Assembly (NCBI RefSeq): GCF_028649395.1
Contig: NZ_JAQSUW010000011.1
Span: 394,429-458,428, forward strand
Source of the DNA: Pseudomonas sp. Gutcm_11s
GTDB lineage: Bacteria > Pseudomonadota > Gammaproteobacteria > Pseudomonadales > Pseudomonadaceae
Direction: 5' to 3'
Length of the DNA stretch: 64,000 bases
A program made the position numbers and the translations under genes. Each line of letters opens with the position of its first letter. The stretch's first letter is position 1. Under the pieces are notes generated by a model. The model was not told the origin of the DNA and ran no database searches. It was given only the letters and a program-made list of their open reading frames with translations. This document shows positions 1-9,511 of the stretch, piece by piece.

Positions 1-465
1 TTGCGGCTCCGGTGCCAGGGCGCGGGCCAGCGAGACGCGCTGTTGCTGGCCGCCGGACAGCTCGTGCGGGTAGCGCTTGCCGAGGTTGCCCAGCTTGACC
101 AGCTCCAGCAGCTCGGCCACCACCTTGTCGCGCTGCGGATGCTTGCGAATGCCGAAGGCCACGTTCTCCGCCACGGTCAGGTGGGGGAACAGGGCGTAGT
201 CCTGGAACACCATGCCGATGCGGCGTTTCTCCGGTGCCAGGGTGAAACCGGGGCGCGAGATCACTTCGCCGCCCAGCTCGATCTCGCCTTCCTGCACCGG
301 CTCGAAACCGGCGATGGCGCGCAGGGTGGTGGTCTTGCCGCAGCCCGAGGGGCCGAGCAGACAGCCGATGTCACCGGCGTTCAGGTGCAGGTTGAGGGTC
401 TGCACGATGCGCTGCTCGCTGTAGCCGCAAGCCAGCTCGCGCAGGGACAGCAGTAGTTGGCTCAT
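1..465 (-). CDS. ABC transporter ATP-binding protein, FbpC/PotA-like (3' end outside window)
   Basis: The N-terminal 155 codons of an ABC ATPase are present and the gene runs off the left edge. The Walker A motif [10 protein letters not shown] lies near residues 38-47, a Q-loop ([11 protein letters not shown]) near 85-95, and the signature LSGGQQQR near 136-143; Walker B is beyond the edge. The sequence resembles importer ATPases of the iron(III)/spermidine/putrescine class (FbpC, PotA), which energise uptake through a binding-protein-dependent permease. That substrate class is inference, since no permease or binding protein is visible. Its ATG overlaps the argF stop as ATGA (462-465), so translation is probably coupled to argF. 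Confidence 0.88.
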   Translation of the reverse strand, partial: MSQLLLSLRELACGYSEQRIVQTLNLHLNAGDIGCLLGPSGCGKTTTLRAIAGFEPVQEGEIELGGEVISRPGFTLAPEKRRIGMVFQDYALFPHLTVAENVAFGIRKHPQRDKVVAELLELVKLGNLGKRYPHELSGGQQQRVSLARALAPEPQ

Positions 466-1382
466 GCGGGGCGGCATCCTGGGGCGACGAGCATTTCCAT
501 CAGCGCCTTCTGCGCGTGCAGGCGGTTCTCGGCCTGCTGCCAGGCCAGCGAGCGCGGGTCGTCGAGCAGGTCTTCGCTGATCTCCTCGCCACGGTGGGCC
601 GGCAGGCAGTGCAGGAAGATCACGCTCGGGTCGGCGGCATCCAGCAGGGCGCGGTTGACCTGGTAAGGAGCGAACAGCTCGAGGCGCTTGGCGCTTTCCT
701 CTTCCTGGCCCATGGAGGTCCACACGTCGGTGCTGACCAGATGGGCGCCGGCCACGGCTTGCTTCGGATCGCGAACGATCTTGGCGCGGTCGCCGGCGGC
801 TGCGAGGAACTCGGCCTTCGGCTCGTAGCCCTCGGGGCAGGCGATGCGCAGTTGGAAGTCGAACTGCACGGCGGCTTCCAGGTAGCTGTTGCACATGTTG
901 TTGCCGTCGCCGATCCAGGCCACGGTCTTGCCCTTGATGCTGCCGCGCGCCTCCTCGAAGGTCTGCATGTCGGCCAGCAGCTGGCAGGGGTGCAGGTCGT
1001 CGGACAGGCCGTTGATCACCGGCACCGTGCTGTTGGCGGCGAACTCGGTGAGGTTGCTGTGGGCGTAGGTACGGATCATCACCACGTCGAGCATGCTGGA
1101 CATGACGATGGCGGTGTCGCCGATCGGCTCGCCGCGGCCCAGCTGGGTGTCGCGCGGGGAGAGGAAGATGGCCTGGCCGCCGAGCTGGATCATGCCGGCC
1201 TCGAAGGACAGGCGGGTACGGGTGGAGGCTTTCTCGAAGATCATGCCCAACACCCGGCTCTTCAGCGGCTCGAACAGCACGCCTCGATGGCGCAGGTCCT
1301 TCAGCTCGATGGCTCGACGGATCAGGCCGCTCAGTTCCTGAGGGCTGAAGTCCATCAACGAGAGAAAGTGCCTGGCGCTCAT
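462..1382 (-). CDS. argF: Ornithine carbamoyltransferase, anabolic
   Basis: A 306-residue cytoplasmic enzyme that transfers the carbamoyl group of carbamoyl phosphate to ornithine, giving citrulline in arginine biosynthesis. Visible motifs are the carbamoyl-phosphate loop STRTR (residues 53-57), the ornithine-loop region DVWTSMGQE, and HCLP (258-261), which carries the conserved cysteine. The length fits the 305-306 residues usual for Pseudomonas ArgF. I chose the ATG at 1382 over an upstream in-frame start at 1511 because family members begin with MSxRHFLSL and the upstream stretch contains the promoter. The stop codon overlaps the start of the downstream ABC ATPase. Confidence 0.95.
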   Translation of the reverse strand: MSARHFLSLMDFSPQELSGLIRRAIELKDLRHRGVLFEPLKSRVLGMIFEKASTRTRLSFEAGMIQLGGQAIFLSPRDTQLGRGEPIGDTAIVMSSMLDVVMIRTYAHSNLTEFAANSTVPVINGLSDDLHPCQLLADMQTFEEARGSIKGKTVAWIGDGNNMCNSYLEAAVQFDFQLRIACPEGYEPKAEFLAAAGDRAKIVRDPKQAVAGAHLVSTDVWTSMGQEEESAKRLELFAPYQVNRALLDAADPSVIFLHCLPAHRGEEISEDLLDDPRSLAWQQAENRLHAQKALMEMLVAPGCRPA

Positions 1383-1696
1383 CTTGATTACTACCTTAAT
1401 TCGACCACTGTCGCGGCCCGGTTTTTCCGGGGAATAGCAGCCCACACGGCGGCTGGAGCCGCTTGGAGGCGACGATTGGGGGAGGCGGGATCTTATAAGG
1501 AAAAGACGCATTGGAGCAAATGGCCCCCGGCCACCAGGCTTTTCCGGATGTATCGGGCATCGCCGGATGCATCGGTGGCCATGATGGCCGCCGATTCACG
1601 CGCCGAAGGCCGCTGGCCAAGCCCGGTGTCTGGCGCCATAGTCGCGGAATGGGCGACTAGACCGGTCGTCTCGATCAGAACAATAGAGGCTAGGCC
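1383..1696. other. Intergenic region between argF and the molybdopterin oxidoreductase
   Basis: This 314-base gap separates two divergent genes. It holds the probable argF promoter (1492-1519, minus) and must also hold the promoter of the plus-strand oxidoreductase, for which I see no convincing -35/-10 pair. A partial dyad (AGTCGC and GGCGACT, about 1640-1660) lies shortly before that gene. ORFs read through the gap on either strand look like extensions of frames opposite to the real genes; no supported gene is present. Confidence 0.5.
1492..1519 (-). promoter_or_regulatory. Probable sigma-70 promoter of argF
   Basis: On the minus strand the sequence reads TTGCTC, 16 bases, then TATAAG: a reasonable -35/-10 pair about 110 bases before the argF start. 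It is the best A+T-rich match in the gap. A role for an ArgR site could not be assigned by eye. Confidence 0.5.
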
Positions 1697-3802
1697 ATGA
1701 CCAAGACCCTCCATCACCGTGCCTGTCACCTGTGTGAGGCCATCTGCGGCCTGACCATCGAAACCGAAGACCGCGACGACGGCCGCCATATCCTGTCGAT
1801 CAAGGGCGACGCCCAGGACAGCTTCAGCCGTGGCCATATCTGCCCCAAGGCTGTGGCGCTGCAGGACATCCAGAACGACCCGGACCGCGTGCGCCAGCCG
1901 CTGCGCAAGGTCGCTGGTCAGTGGCAGCCGATCGCCTGGGACGAGGCCTTCGAGCTGGTCGCCGAGCGCTTCGCGGCGATCCAGGCCGAGCACGGCAAGA
2001 ACGCCGTGGCCGTGTACCAGGGCAACCCCAGCGTGCATAACTATGGGCTGATGACCCACAGCAACTACTTCCTTGGCCAGCTGAAGACGCGCAACCGCTT
2101 CTCCGCCACCTCGGTGGACCAGCTGCCACATCACCTGACCAGCTACCTGATGTATGGCCACGGCCTGCTGCTGCCGATCCCGGACATCGACCACACCCAG
2201 TTCATGCTGATCCTCGGTGGCAACCCGCTAGCATCCAACGGCAGCATCATGACCGTGCCGGACGTGGAGAAACGCCTCAAGGCGCTCAAGGCTCGTGGCG
2301 GCAAACTGGTGGTGGTAGACCCGCGGCGCAGCGAGACGGCGGCCATGGCCGACCAGCACCTGTTCGTGCGCCCAGGTAACGACGCGGCGCTGCTGCTTGG
2401 CCTGCTCAACACCCTGTTCAACGAGGGCCTGACCCGCGCCAGTGCGCTGCCGGTCAATGGCCTGGATCAGGTAAAGGAGGCCATCGCGCCATTCACCGCC
2501 GAAGCCATGAGTGGCCGCTGCGGCGTGCCGGCGCAGGAGATCCGCCAGCTGGCTCGCGACTTCGCCGCTGCCGAGTCGGCCGTGTGTTATGGACGCATGG
2601 GCGTCTCCACCCAGGCCTTCGGCAGCCTGTGCCACTGGCTGATCCAGCTGATCAACCTGGTCACCGGCAACCTCGACCGCGCTGGCGGCGCGCTGTGCAC
2701 CAGCCCGGCTCTGGACCTGGTGGCGACCACTTCTGGCGGCCACTTCAATGTCTGGCAGAGCCGCGTCTCCGGCCTGCCGGAATACGGCGGTGAGCTGCCG
2801 GTGGCGGCGCTGGCCGAGGAAATGCTCACCCCCGGCGAGGGGCAGATTCGCGCGCTGGTCACCGTGGCCGGCAACCCGGTGCTGTCCACGCCCAATGGCC
2901 GCCAGCTGGAACAGGCGCTGGACGGTCTGGACTTCATGGTCTCGGTCGACCTCTACATCAACGAGACCACCCGCCACGCCGATCTGATCCTGCCGCCCAC
3001 CGCGCCGCTGGAACACGATCACTACGACACCACTTTCAACGTGTTCGCCGTGCGCAACGTCACCCGCTTCAACGAGCCAGTGCTGGCCAAGCCGGAAGGC
3101 GCGCTGGACGACTGGGAGATCTTCGTCGGCCTGGCCAAGTCCTTCGCCGCCAGGCAGGGCACCGAACTCAAGCCGACCATGCCGCCGGCGCAGATGATCG
3201 ACATGGGCCTGCGTTTCGGCCCCTATGGCGACAAGTCCGAACACAAGATCAGCCTGGCGACGCTGCGTGAGGCGCCGCATGGCATTGACCTAGGACCGCT
3301 GCAGCCGAATCTGGCTTCGCGGCTGAAGACTGAATCGAAGGCCATCGAGGCCGCGCCGGAGCTGCTGGTGGCGGACCTGGCGCGCTTCGCCGCCGAACCG
3401 TTGCCGGCCGAAGGCGAGCTGGTGCTGATCGGTCGCCGCCATGTGCGCAGCAACAACTCCTGGATGCACAACTACCAGCGCCTGGTGAAGGGCAAGCCGC
3501 GCCATCAACTACTGATGCACCCGCAGGACATGGCCGGGCGCGGCCTGGCCGATGGTCAGCGCGTGCGCGTGCAGTCGCGGGTTGGCGAGATCGAGGTGGA
3601 GGCGGTGGCCAGCGACGAGATGATGCCCGGCGTGGTCAGCCTGCCGCATGGCTGGGGGCATGCCCGCCCGGGTGTGCAGATGGGCATCGCCAGCGCCCAG
3701 CCGGGCGCCAGCGCCAACGACCTGACCGATGATCGCCAGCTGGATGCGGTGTCTGGCAACGCCGCGCTGAACGGTGTGCCGGTACGCGTCCAGGCGGCCT
3801 GA
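1697..3802 (+). CDS. Molybdopterin oxidoreductase with N-terminal [4Fe-4S] domain
   Basis: A 701-residue protein of the formate dehydrogenase/nitrate reductase superfamily. The N terminus has Cys10, Cys13, Cys17 and Cys49 in the CxxCxxxC...C pattern that binds one [4Fe-4S] cluster. The molybdopterin domain follows (LGGNPLASNG, VVVDPRRSET), and the C-terminal dinucleotide-binding domain runs from about residue 575 (LIGRRHVRSNNSW). No signal peptide is visible, so it is probably cytoplasmic. The region that carries the Cys or Sec molybdenum ligand in formate dehydrogenases reads RFSATSVDQL here and has neither, so the substrate is uncertain. It stands alone, with no subunit gene or fdhD beside it. 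Confidence 0.88.
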   Translation: MTKTLHHRACHLCEAICGLTIETEDRDDGRHILSIKGDAQDSFSRGHICPKAVALQDIQNDPDRVRQPLRKVAGQWQPIAWDEAFELVAERFAAIQAEHGKNAVAVYQGNPSVHNYGLMTHSNYFLGQLKTRNRFSATSVDQLPHHLTSYLMYGHGLLLPIPDIDHTQFMLILGGNPLASNGSIMTVPDVEKRLKALKARGGKLVVVDPRRSETAAMADQHLFVRPGNDAALLLGLLNTLFNEGLTRASALPVNGLDQVKEAIAPFTAEAMSGRCGVPAQEIRQLARDFAAAESAVCYGRMGVSTQAFGSLCHWLIQLINLVTGNLDRAGGALCTSPALDLVATTSGGHFNVWQSRVSGLPEYGGELPVAALAEEMLTPGEGQIRALVTVAGNPVLSTPNGRQLEQALDGLDFMVSVDLYINETTRHADLILPPTAPLEHDHYDTTFNVFAVRNVTRFNEPVLAKPEGALDDWEIFVGLAKSFAARQGTELKPTMPPAQMIDMGLRFGPYGDKSEHKISLATLREAPHGIDLGPLQPNLASRLKTESKAIEAAPELLVADLARFAAEPLPAEGELVLIGRRHVRSNNSWMHNYQRLVKGKPRHQLLMHPQDMAGRGLADGQRVRVQSRVGEIEVEAVASDEMMPGVVSLPHGWGHARPGVQMGIASAQPGASANDLTDDRQLDAVSGNAALNGVPVRVQAA

Positions 3803-3807
3803 TGCGG

Positions 3808-4542
3808 CTATAGATGTACGCCGTAGCGGGCGTAGATCTTGTCGATGATGCCCTGCTGCTTGAGCTGGATGATTGCCGCGTCCAGCTTGTCCAGCCACTC
3901 GGCGTGCTTGGGCTGCACGCGCATGCTGACGTCGTATGAGCTGATCACGTCGCCGATCTCCAGGTGCCGGTAGTCAGGGATCTGCAGCAGGTTGTACTGG
4001 GCGACCGCCTTGTTGGCGATGACCTGGTCGAAGCGCGAGCGGGACAGCATGTCCAGCAGCTGCTGCTCGTTGAGGGCGTTACGCCGGTCCAGCTGCCCCG
4101 AGGCGATCATCGGCAGCAGCTCGGGGTAGGCGTAGCCGCGCACCATGCCCACCGACTTGCCGCGCAAATCCTCGGGCTGCTTGACCGGGAAGGCCCGGTG
4201 CGGGGCGAATACCAGCACGTCGACCACCTTGCCGAAGGGCACGGAGAACAGGCCGGGGTTCGGCTGCGTCTTCACCCAGCCGGGATAGACGCCGGGTTCG
4301 ATGTCCAGTTGCCGCTCGTTGAACAGCAGGCCGATGCGTGGGTAGGGGTAGTACTGCACGCTGAAGCGATCGCCGGTGATCTTCGCCAGTTCGTCGAGGA
4401 TGTCCTGGTAGATGCCGCGCCGGCCGTCCTCGATCATCATCGGCGGATAGTCGTAGAAGCCCACCTCGAAGGTCGCCGCACCGGCGCCCTGGGCAAGGAT
4501 GCAGAAATAGAAGCTACTCGCCGTTCTGCTCAGCCACTTCAT
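3808..4542 (-). CDS. Periplasmic substrate-binding (SBP_bac_3/PBPb-like) protein
   Basis: A 244-residue protein with a short N-terminal hydrophobic segment ending AQGAGA-A (cleavage near residue 23), so it should be exported. The mature part looks like an extracellular solute-binding protein family 3 domain: an early YDYPPMMIEDG segment, DILDELAKITG, and a C-terminal IIQLKQQGIIDKIYARYG helix. Such proteins bind polar amino acids for ABC import or act as stand-alone sensors. No ABC permease is adjacent, so its partner is unknown. I chose the ATG at 4542 because it begins the signal peptide; upstream in-frame starts would put charged sequence before it. It converges on the oxidoreductase, with 5 bases between stops. 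Confidence 0.82.
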   Translation of the reverse strand: MKWLSRTASSFYFCILAQGAGAATFEVGFYDYPPMMIEDGRRGIYQDILDELAKITGDRFSVQYYPYPRIGLLFNERQLDIEPGVYPGWVKTQPNPGLFSVPFGKVVDVLVFAPHRAFPVKQPEDLRGKSVGMVRGYAYPELLPMIASGQLDRRNALNEQQLLDMLSRSRFDQVIANKAVAQYNLLQIPDYRHLEIGDVISSYDVSMRVQPKHAEWLDKLDAAIIQLKQQGIIDKIYARYGVHL

Positions 4543-4698
4543 GCACCGTCTCCGATTCCTGCTGCGGTCTTTCTGCAGTCTAGTCGTCGGCTGGCCGGGT
4601 AAGCCAAGCGCCATCCCCGAGCCTGCCGCTGGGTCTTTCGTGTACAATCGCCTCATCCCGCCCGGCGCTGGTCCGGGAAAGTTCAGATGAGGTGAGTC

Positions 4699-5028
4699 GT
4701 GGATATTATCGATACCATCAAAGAGCAGATCGCCAACAACACCATCCTGCTGTACATGAAAGGCTCGCCGAACGCGCCGCAGTGCGGTTTCTCGTCGCGC
4801 GCCGCGCAGGTGGTGATGGCCTGTGGCGAGAAGTTCGCCTATGTGGACATCCTGCAGAATCCGGAAATCCGCGCCAACCTGCCGAAGTACGCCAACTGGC
4901 CGACCTTCCCGCAGCTGTGGGTCGGCGGTGAGCTGGTCGGTGGCAGCGACATCATGACCGAGATGTTCGAGAAGGGTGAGCTGCAGACCCTGATCAAGGA
5001 CGCCGCCGAGAAGGCCAAGGCCGAGTAA
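4699..5028 (+). CDS. grxD: Monothiol glutaredoxin, Grx4 family
   Basis: A 109-residue protein with the CGFS active site at residues 29-32, and the WPTFPQLWVGGELVGG strand that forms the glutathione-binding face. Family members bind a bridging [2Fe-2S] cluster with glutathione and deliver or traffic iron-sulfur clusters in the cytoplasm. The start is a GTG at 4699, with a G-rich AGATGAGGTGAG stretch ahead of it; the N terminus MDIIDTIKEQI matches the family. A strong intrinsic terminator follows 20 bases after the stop, so the gene is probably monocistronic. Confidence 0.95.
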   Translation: MDIIDTIKEQIANNTILLYMKGSPNAPQCGFSSRAAQVVMACGEKFAYVDILQNPEIRANLPKYANWPTFPQLWVGGELVGGSDIMTEMFEKGELQTLIKDAAEKAKAE

Positions 5029-5048
5029 GCCGAAGCGCGTTAGAAGAA

Positions 5049-5074
5049 GCCGATGCCTCTGCATCGGCTTTTTT
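5049..5074 (+). terminator. Rho-independent terminator of grxD
   Basis: A perfect 8-bp stem (GCCGATGC, loop CTCT, GCATCGGC) is followed by six T residues. It lies 20 bases downstream of the grxD stop and just before the end of the convergent penicillin-binding protein gene. Confidence 0.92.
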
Positions 5075-5087
5075 GTGCCCGCAGGAT

Positions 5088-8000
5088 TTACAGCAGGCGC
5101 ACCCGCGATGGCGCCGGCGGCAGGCCGCAGCCAGTCTGCCCGGCTGCTTCCAGGTAGGGCGTAAGGATCGGCGCCATGCCCTTGAGTACCTGTACCGGCA
5201 GCGCCGAGGTGAAGCGGAAGCCTTCCGCCGCCTGGCCCGGGACGAAGGCGGTGAGGGTGCCGAAGTGGCGCGGCCCCAGGTAGAAGACGAAGGTGGCGGT
5301 GCGGTTGATGGCCTTCGAGCTGAGCACATGGCCGCCGCGGGTGGTGCTCTCGATGCGGTTGTCGCCGGTACCGGTCTTGCCGCCGAGCACCAGGGGCGTG
5401 CCGTCGGCCAGCTGGAAGCTGCCGTGCAGGCGTCGCGCCGTACCAGCTTCCACTACCTGGGACAGCGCGCCACGCAGCGCCGCCGCCACCTCTGTGGGCA
5501 GCACCCGCTCGCCGCGCTGGTTGTCGTGGCGCAGCAGCGTTTCGTAGGGCGTATTGGCCGCGAAGTGCAGCTCATCGATGCGCACGCTGGGTTGGCGGAT
5601 GCCGTCGTTCTGGATGATGCCCATCAGTTCGGCCAGTGCCGCCGGGCGGTCGCCGGAGCTGCCGATGGCGGTGGCCAGCGACGGCACCAGGTGCTCGAAG
5701 GGGTAGCCCAGGCGCTGCCAGCGCTGGTGGATGTCGAGGAAGGCCTCGACCTCCAGCAGGGTGCGGATGCGACTGTCGCGGGCGCTCTTGTGGCGGGTCT
5801 TGAACAGCCAGCCGTAGACCTCCTGGCGCTCCTCGGCGCTGGCCGCCACGGCGTCCTTGAAGCTGGCCTGCGGGTTCTCGATCAGGTAGCCCAGCAACCA
5901 CAGCTCCAGCGGGTGTACGCGGGCGATGTAGCCCTGGTCCGGCAGGCTCCAGGCGCCGGGGCCGTAGTCCAGGTACAGGCTGTGGATCTTCTTATCGGTG
6001 AGCTTCTCGGCCTTGACGTTGGCATGGGCGCGGATGAAGGCGGCGAAGGTCGCCTCGTCCACCTCTGGCATCAGGTAGCGGTGCACGGCGGCCAGGCGCA
6101 CGGCGGTGGGGCGCAGGCCTTCGAGGAAGGTGTCCAGGCGCTCCTGGGCGCTTTGCTCCTGGTACTTGCGCCAGAAGCGCAGGAGGAAGGTGGTGCCCTC
6201 GCGGTCGGCGAAGCGCTTGAGGTAGCCCTCGCGCAGCGGGTGTTTGTCGTCCTGCAGCAAGGCCGCGCTGTTGCTGGCGCCGTGGTAGGTGCTGTAGCGC
6301 ACCAGGTCGCGCAGCAGGCGGATGAAGGGCAGGTTGATCGACTCCTGCAGGGCCACGCGCAGGGTCGGGATGCGCGCGTTGTCCTCGCGCTTGAAGTTGC
6401 TGAAGGTGTGCGCGCCGCCGCCGGTGAAGAAGGTCTCGTAGGGACTGGCCGAGTACTTGCGCTCCAGCGCGGCCTCGAGGGTGTCGCGCAGGCCGAGGTC
6501 GGGCTTGGCGATCAACTGGTCGAGCACCCAGCGGCTCAGGTGGTCCTGCGGTGCCACCTCGACCTTGCGCAGTTCTTCGGGGCTCTGCCCGGCATAGCGC
6601 TGGTGCAGCTCGGCGATCACCTCCAGGTAGGTGGTCAGCACGCGCAGCTTGGCGGTGGAACCCAGTTCCAGCTTGCTGCCCTCGTTGATATCGAACGGCT
6701 GGTCGGTGCTGTCGGTCTGCACCCGTACCCGCGCGCCGTCCGGGCTGCGCTCGAAGAGGGTGAAGCTGTAGCGCACCTCGGCGGTCTTCTCCGGCGACAG
6801 CAGGCGCTCGCCATACAGGCCGACCTGGCCGGCGAATTCGGGGTCGGCCAGTTGGCGCAGATAGCTGCTGACCTTCTGCTGCAGCTCGTCGTTGAGCGTG
6901 CTGGTGGCGGCGAGGTCGAGGCGGTCGAGGTCGTACAGCGGCATGTTGAGCAGCGCGGACAGCCGCGAGCGGGCCACGCTGATGCCCTTGTTGCCCTGCA
7001 CCGGCTGGATCGCCGGGTACTGTTCCAGATCGCGGAAACTCAGCTTCTGCCCCAGCGCCGCGTCGCGCAGGGCGGGGTCGATCACGCCGCCGCTGGCCAG
7101 CACGCGGATGTGGCTGTCGGTCAGTGTTTCCAGCTCCTTGCGGCCCTGGGCCAGGTAATAGGAGGGGCGGCGCTGGGCGATCATCAGCGCCAGCACCTGG
7201 CGCAACGCCAGGCCGCGCTCGGCGCGTCTGGCCTGGGGCGTGCGCGCCGGGTCGAGCAGGGCATTGATCCGGGCGAAATCGGCGCCGAACCACACCCGCA
7301 GGCCATCGGCCAGGCCGTGCACCTCGCCATGTCCCGGCGCGGCGGAGAGCGGCACGCTGTTCAGGTAGTCACGCACGATGCGCTGGCGGGCGGCGAGGGT
7401 CTCTGGCCCGGCGCGGTAGGCGCGCACGCTGGCGGAGATCATCTGCCGCAGTTTCTCCATGGCCGACAGGGTCAGGCCGTCCGGCGAGTGACGGTACTTC
7501 TCCAGCTGGGTGGCCAGGGTGCTGCCGCCGGCAGACTGCTCCTGGATGGCGAAATTCTTGCCCACCTGGCTCAGCGCCGCCTTGAGGAAGCGCGGCCAGT
7601 CCACCGCCGGGTTGGCCAGCGGTTGGTCGAGGTCGAGCAGGTGACGGTTCTCGATGAACAGCAGGCTGTTGACCACCAGCGGCGGGATGTCGTTGAAGCC
7701 GGTATACAGCTGCTGCGGGTAGTGGAACAGGTACAGCGGCTCGCCACGGCAATCGGCGATGGCCAGGCCGGACTGGGTCTTTTCACTGAAGGGTGGGAAG
7801 AAGCCGTGTTCGGCGTAGCCGAGCAGGGCGGGCGACTGGCGCACCTGCGCGGCGATCAGGAAGTGCCGCTGCTGCAGGCGCTCCAGCAGCAGTGGCAGGT
7901 GAGCGTAGCCCTGGCGCTTATCGAAGGGACCGTCGCTGGGGAAGGCGATGTCGGCGCTGGGGCCGGGCTGCAGGCTGTAGCTCAGCTCGGCGGCGTAGCG

Positions 8001-8204
8001 GCTGAACTCGCGAGCCTGGAAGCGCGCCGTCTGCAGCTCGCGATACACGCCGAGGGCGAGGGCCAGCAGGACCAGCAGAAGGCCCAGCCAGACCAGCAGC
8101 TTCAGCTTGCGTCGGCGTGGCGGGGGATTCTGGGTAAAAAGCGCTTCCGGTTCGCTCGCGGGGAGCGCAGCCTGGGGTGCATCCGATTGCCAAAGTACGC
8201 CCAT
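5088..8204 (-). CDS. Class A penicillin-binding protein (transglycosylase/transpeptidase)
   Basis: A 1038-residue inner-membrane protein: cytoplasmic tail, one membrane segment (about 35-54), glycosyltransferase-51-like domain (about 170-290), then a transpeptidase domain. The transpeptidase has SxxK as STAK near residue 515, SxN as SIN near 621, and KTG near 941, so it should cross-link peptidoglycan. In the transglycosylase part the first motif is ENRHLL (Glu185) and the second GGSTLATQ (226-233), but the usual RKxxE motif reads EKLRQ (250-254), with Gln at the glutamate position. It is longer than the PBP1a/1b norm (about 770-850). A longer antisense ORF on the plus strand carries no motifs. 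Confidence 0.88.
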   Translation of the reverse strand: MGVLWQSDAPQAALPASEPEALFTQNPPPRRRKLKLLVWLGLLLVLLALALGVYRELQTARFQAREFSRYAAELSYSLQPGPSADIAFPSDGPFDKRQGYAHLPLLLERLQQRHFLIAAQVRQSPALLGYAEHGFFPPFSEKTQSGLAIADCRGEPLYLFHYPQQLYTGFNDIPPLVVNSLLFIENRHLLDLDQPLANPAVDWPRFLKAALSQVGKNFAIQEQSAGGSTLATQLEKYRHSPDGLTLSAMEKLRQMISASVRAYRAGPETLAARQRIVRDYLNSVPLSAAPGHGEVHGLADGLRVWFGADFARINALLDPARTPQARRAERGLALRQVLALMIAQRRPSYYLAQGRKELETLTDSHIRVLASGGVIDPALRDAALGQKLSFRDLEQYPAIQPVQGNKGISVARSRLSALLNMPLYDLDRLDLAATSTLNDELQQKVSSYLRQLADPEFAGQVGLYGERLLSPEKTAEVRYSFTLFERSPDGARVRVQTDSTDQPFDINEGSKLELGSTAKLRVLTTYLEVIAELHQRYAGQSPEELRKVEVAPQDHLSRWVLDQLIAKPDLGLRDTLEAALERKYSASPYETFFTGGGAHTFSNFKREDNARIPTLRVALQESINLPFIRLLRDLVRYSTYHGASNSAALLQDDKHPLREGYLKRFADREGTTFLLRFWRKYQEQSAQERLDTFLEGLRPTAVRLAAVHRYLMPEVDEATFAAFIRAHANVKAEKLTDKKIHSLYLDYGPGAWSLPDQGYIARVHPLELWLLGYLIENPQASFKDAVAASAEERQEVYGWLFKTRHKSARDSRIRTLLEVEAFLDIHQRWQRLGYPFEHLVPSLATAIGSSGDRPAALAELMGIIQNDGIRQPSVRIDELHFAANTPYETLLRHDNQRGERVLPTEVAAALRGALSQVVEAGTARRLHGSFQLADGTPLVLGGKTGTGDNRIESTTRGGHVLSSKAINRTATFVFYLGPRHFGTLTAFVPGQAAEGFRFTSALPVQVLKGMAPILTPYLEAAGQTGCGLPPAPSRVRLL

Positions 8205-8331
8205 GATCGATGGCCTGGCTGATCAGAAAGCTTTGCTTGTACTCAAGCTTAGTCGGCGCCGGGCAGGCACGAGCGCTTTATGTCGGCGCCGAGCGGTCGG
8301 TGCCATTGCCCAGGCTGGTCGCCGGCTTCGC

Positions 8332-9492
8332 TCAGCGCGCGCCGTGTAGCAGTTGCGGCGGCGGGTCGCGCGGCGCCGGCTGGGTGCGGCGCTGGCCGAA
8401 GTGTTTGATGAAATCCAGCCACAGCGCCAGCGCCATCATCAGCGCAAGGCCGGCCATGGCGGTGGCCAGGCGCACCAGCCAATGTTCGTCGAGCAGGTTG
8501 TTGGCGGCATCGGCCAGCGGTGCCAGCAGCACGCCCAGGCAGAACACTTCCAGCGAGTACTGGCCCATGCGGCACATCTCCCGCGCCGGCCAGCGCTGCA
8601 GCCAGTCGCCACGCGGCAGGATCACCGCGATGCAGTAGGCCAGAGCGAGGAAGTGCAGCAGGCGCGGTGGCGACAGGTCGGTCTTGTCGATCGGGTAGAT
8701 CAGGTCGCTCATCAACTTCGGCATCCAGTCGTCTGGCAGCTGGAATTTCCACGACAGCGCCAGCGCGGCGCTCGCCGCCAGGTACAGGGCGCTGGCGATG
8801 AACAGCGGGCCGGTCGGCGTCGGCCGTGGCGCATCGGCCGGGCGGCGCTGCGAATAGAGCGCGGCGGCACCACCGAGGAAGAACAGGAACTGCCAGGCCA
8901 GCGGATTGAAGAACCATTCGCCGCCCTGCGGCCCGGCCAGGTTCATGTCCGGCAGCGGTGCCAGCAGGTACAGCAGGCAGGAGCCGCCGAGCAGTGCCAC
9001 CGGCCAGCGCAGCAGTAGCGGCAGGCACACCGGCAGCGCGCCCAGCAGCACGATGTACAGCGGCAGCGGGTCCATCAGGTTGGGCTTGAAGCGCAGCAAC
9101 AGCTCGTCGGTCACGGCCTGCTGCGGGTGGCTGAGGAAGTAGTCGAGGCCCATGGCGCCAACGAAGTCCTTCTGCTCGACGTGGTTGTTGGTGAAGAACA
9201 CGATGCCCATCAGCACCGCCAGCAGGAAGATGTGCGCCACGTAGAGCACCCACACCCGGCGCAGGATGCGCAGGCAGGCGACCAGGTAGCCGTCGCGCTG
9301 CAGCAGCTTGCCGTAGGCCAGCACCGCCGCGTAGCCGGCGAGGAACACGAAGATCTCCGCCGCGTCGCTCAGGCCGATGTTGCGCGGGGTGACCTGCGCC
9401 AGGGGGTTGCCGGGGATGTGATCCCAGAAGATGAAAACCAGGGCCAACCCACGGAAGAAGTCGATGCGCAAATCACGGCCGGTCTGCGTCAT
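8332..9492 (-). CDS. OpgC-like integral membrane acyltransferase
   Basis: A 386-residue polytopic protein with about ten hydrophobic segments. It opens RDLRIDFFRGLALVFIFWDHI, the form typical of OpgC/acyltransferase-3 membrane enzymes, and continues with SDAAEIFVFLAGY. OpgC of enteric bacteria adds succinyl groups to osmoregulated periplasmic glucans. Whether this homologue modifies glucans or another envelope polymer is inference; no opgG or opgH is present here. It is downstream of the GltB-like gene on the same strand, with a 136-base gap that contains a perfect inverted repeat. Confidence 0.8.
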   Translation of the reverse strand: MTQTGRDLRIDFFRGLALVFIFWDHIPGNPLAQVTPRNIGLSDAAEIFVFLAGYAAVLAYGKLLQRDGYLVACLRILRRVWVLYVAHIFLLAVLMGIVFFTNNHVEQKDFVGAMGLDYFLSHPQQAVTDELLLRFKPNLMDPLPLYIVLLGALPVCLPLLLRWPVALLGGSCLLYLLAPLPDMNLAGPQGGEWFFNPLAWQFLFFLGGAAALYSQRRPADAPRPTPTGPLFIASALYLAASAALALSWKFQLPDDWMPKLMSDLIYPIDKTDLSPPRLLHFLALAYCIAVILPRGDWLQRWPAREMCRMGQYSLEVFCLGVLLAPLADAANNLLDEHWLVRLATAMAGLALMMALALWLDFIKHFGQRRTQPAPRDPPPQLLHGAR

Positions 9493-9511
9493 GGCGGCAT
9501 GCTCACTTGGG

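Noticed and set aside
5073..8222. Plus-strand ORF of 1049 codons, longer than the gene opposite
   Set aside because: It is the antisense of the penicillin-binding protein, which has SxxK, SxN and KTG motifs, a membrane helix and an intrinsic terminator at its 5' flank. The plus-strand product is Gln, Ala and Val rich without motifs, typical of high-GC shadow frames.
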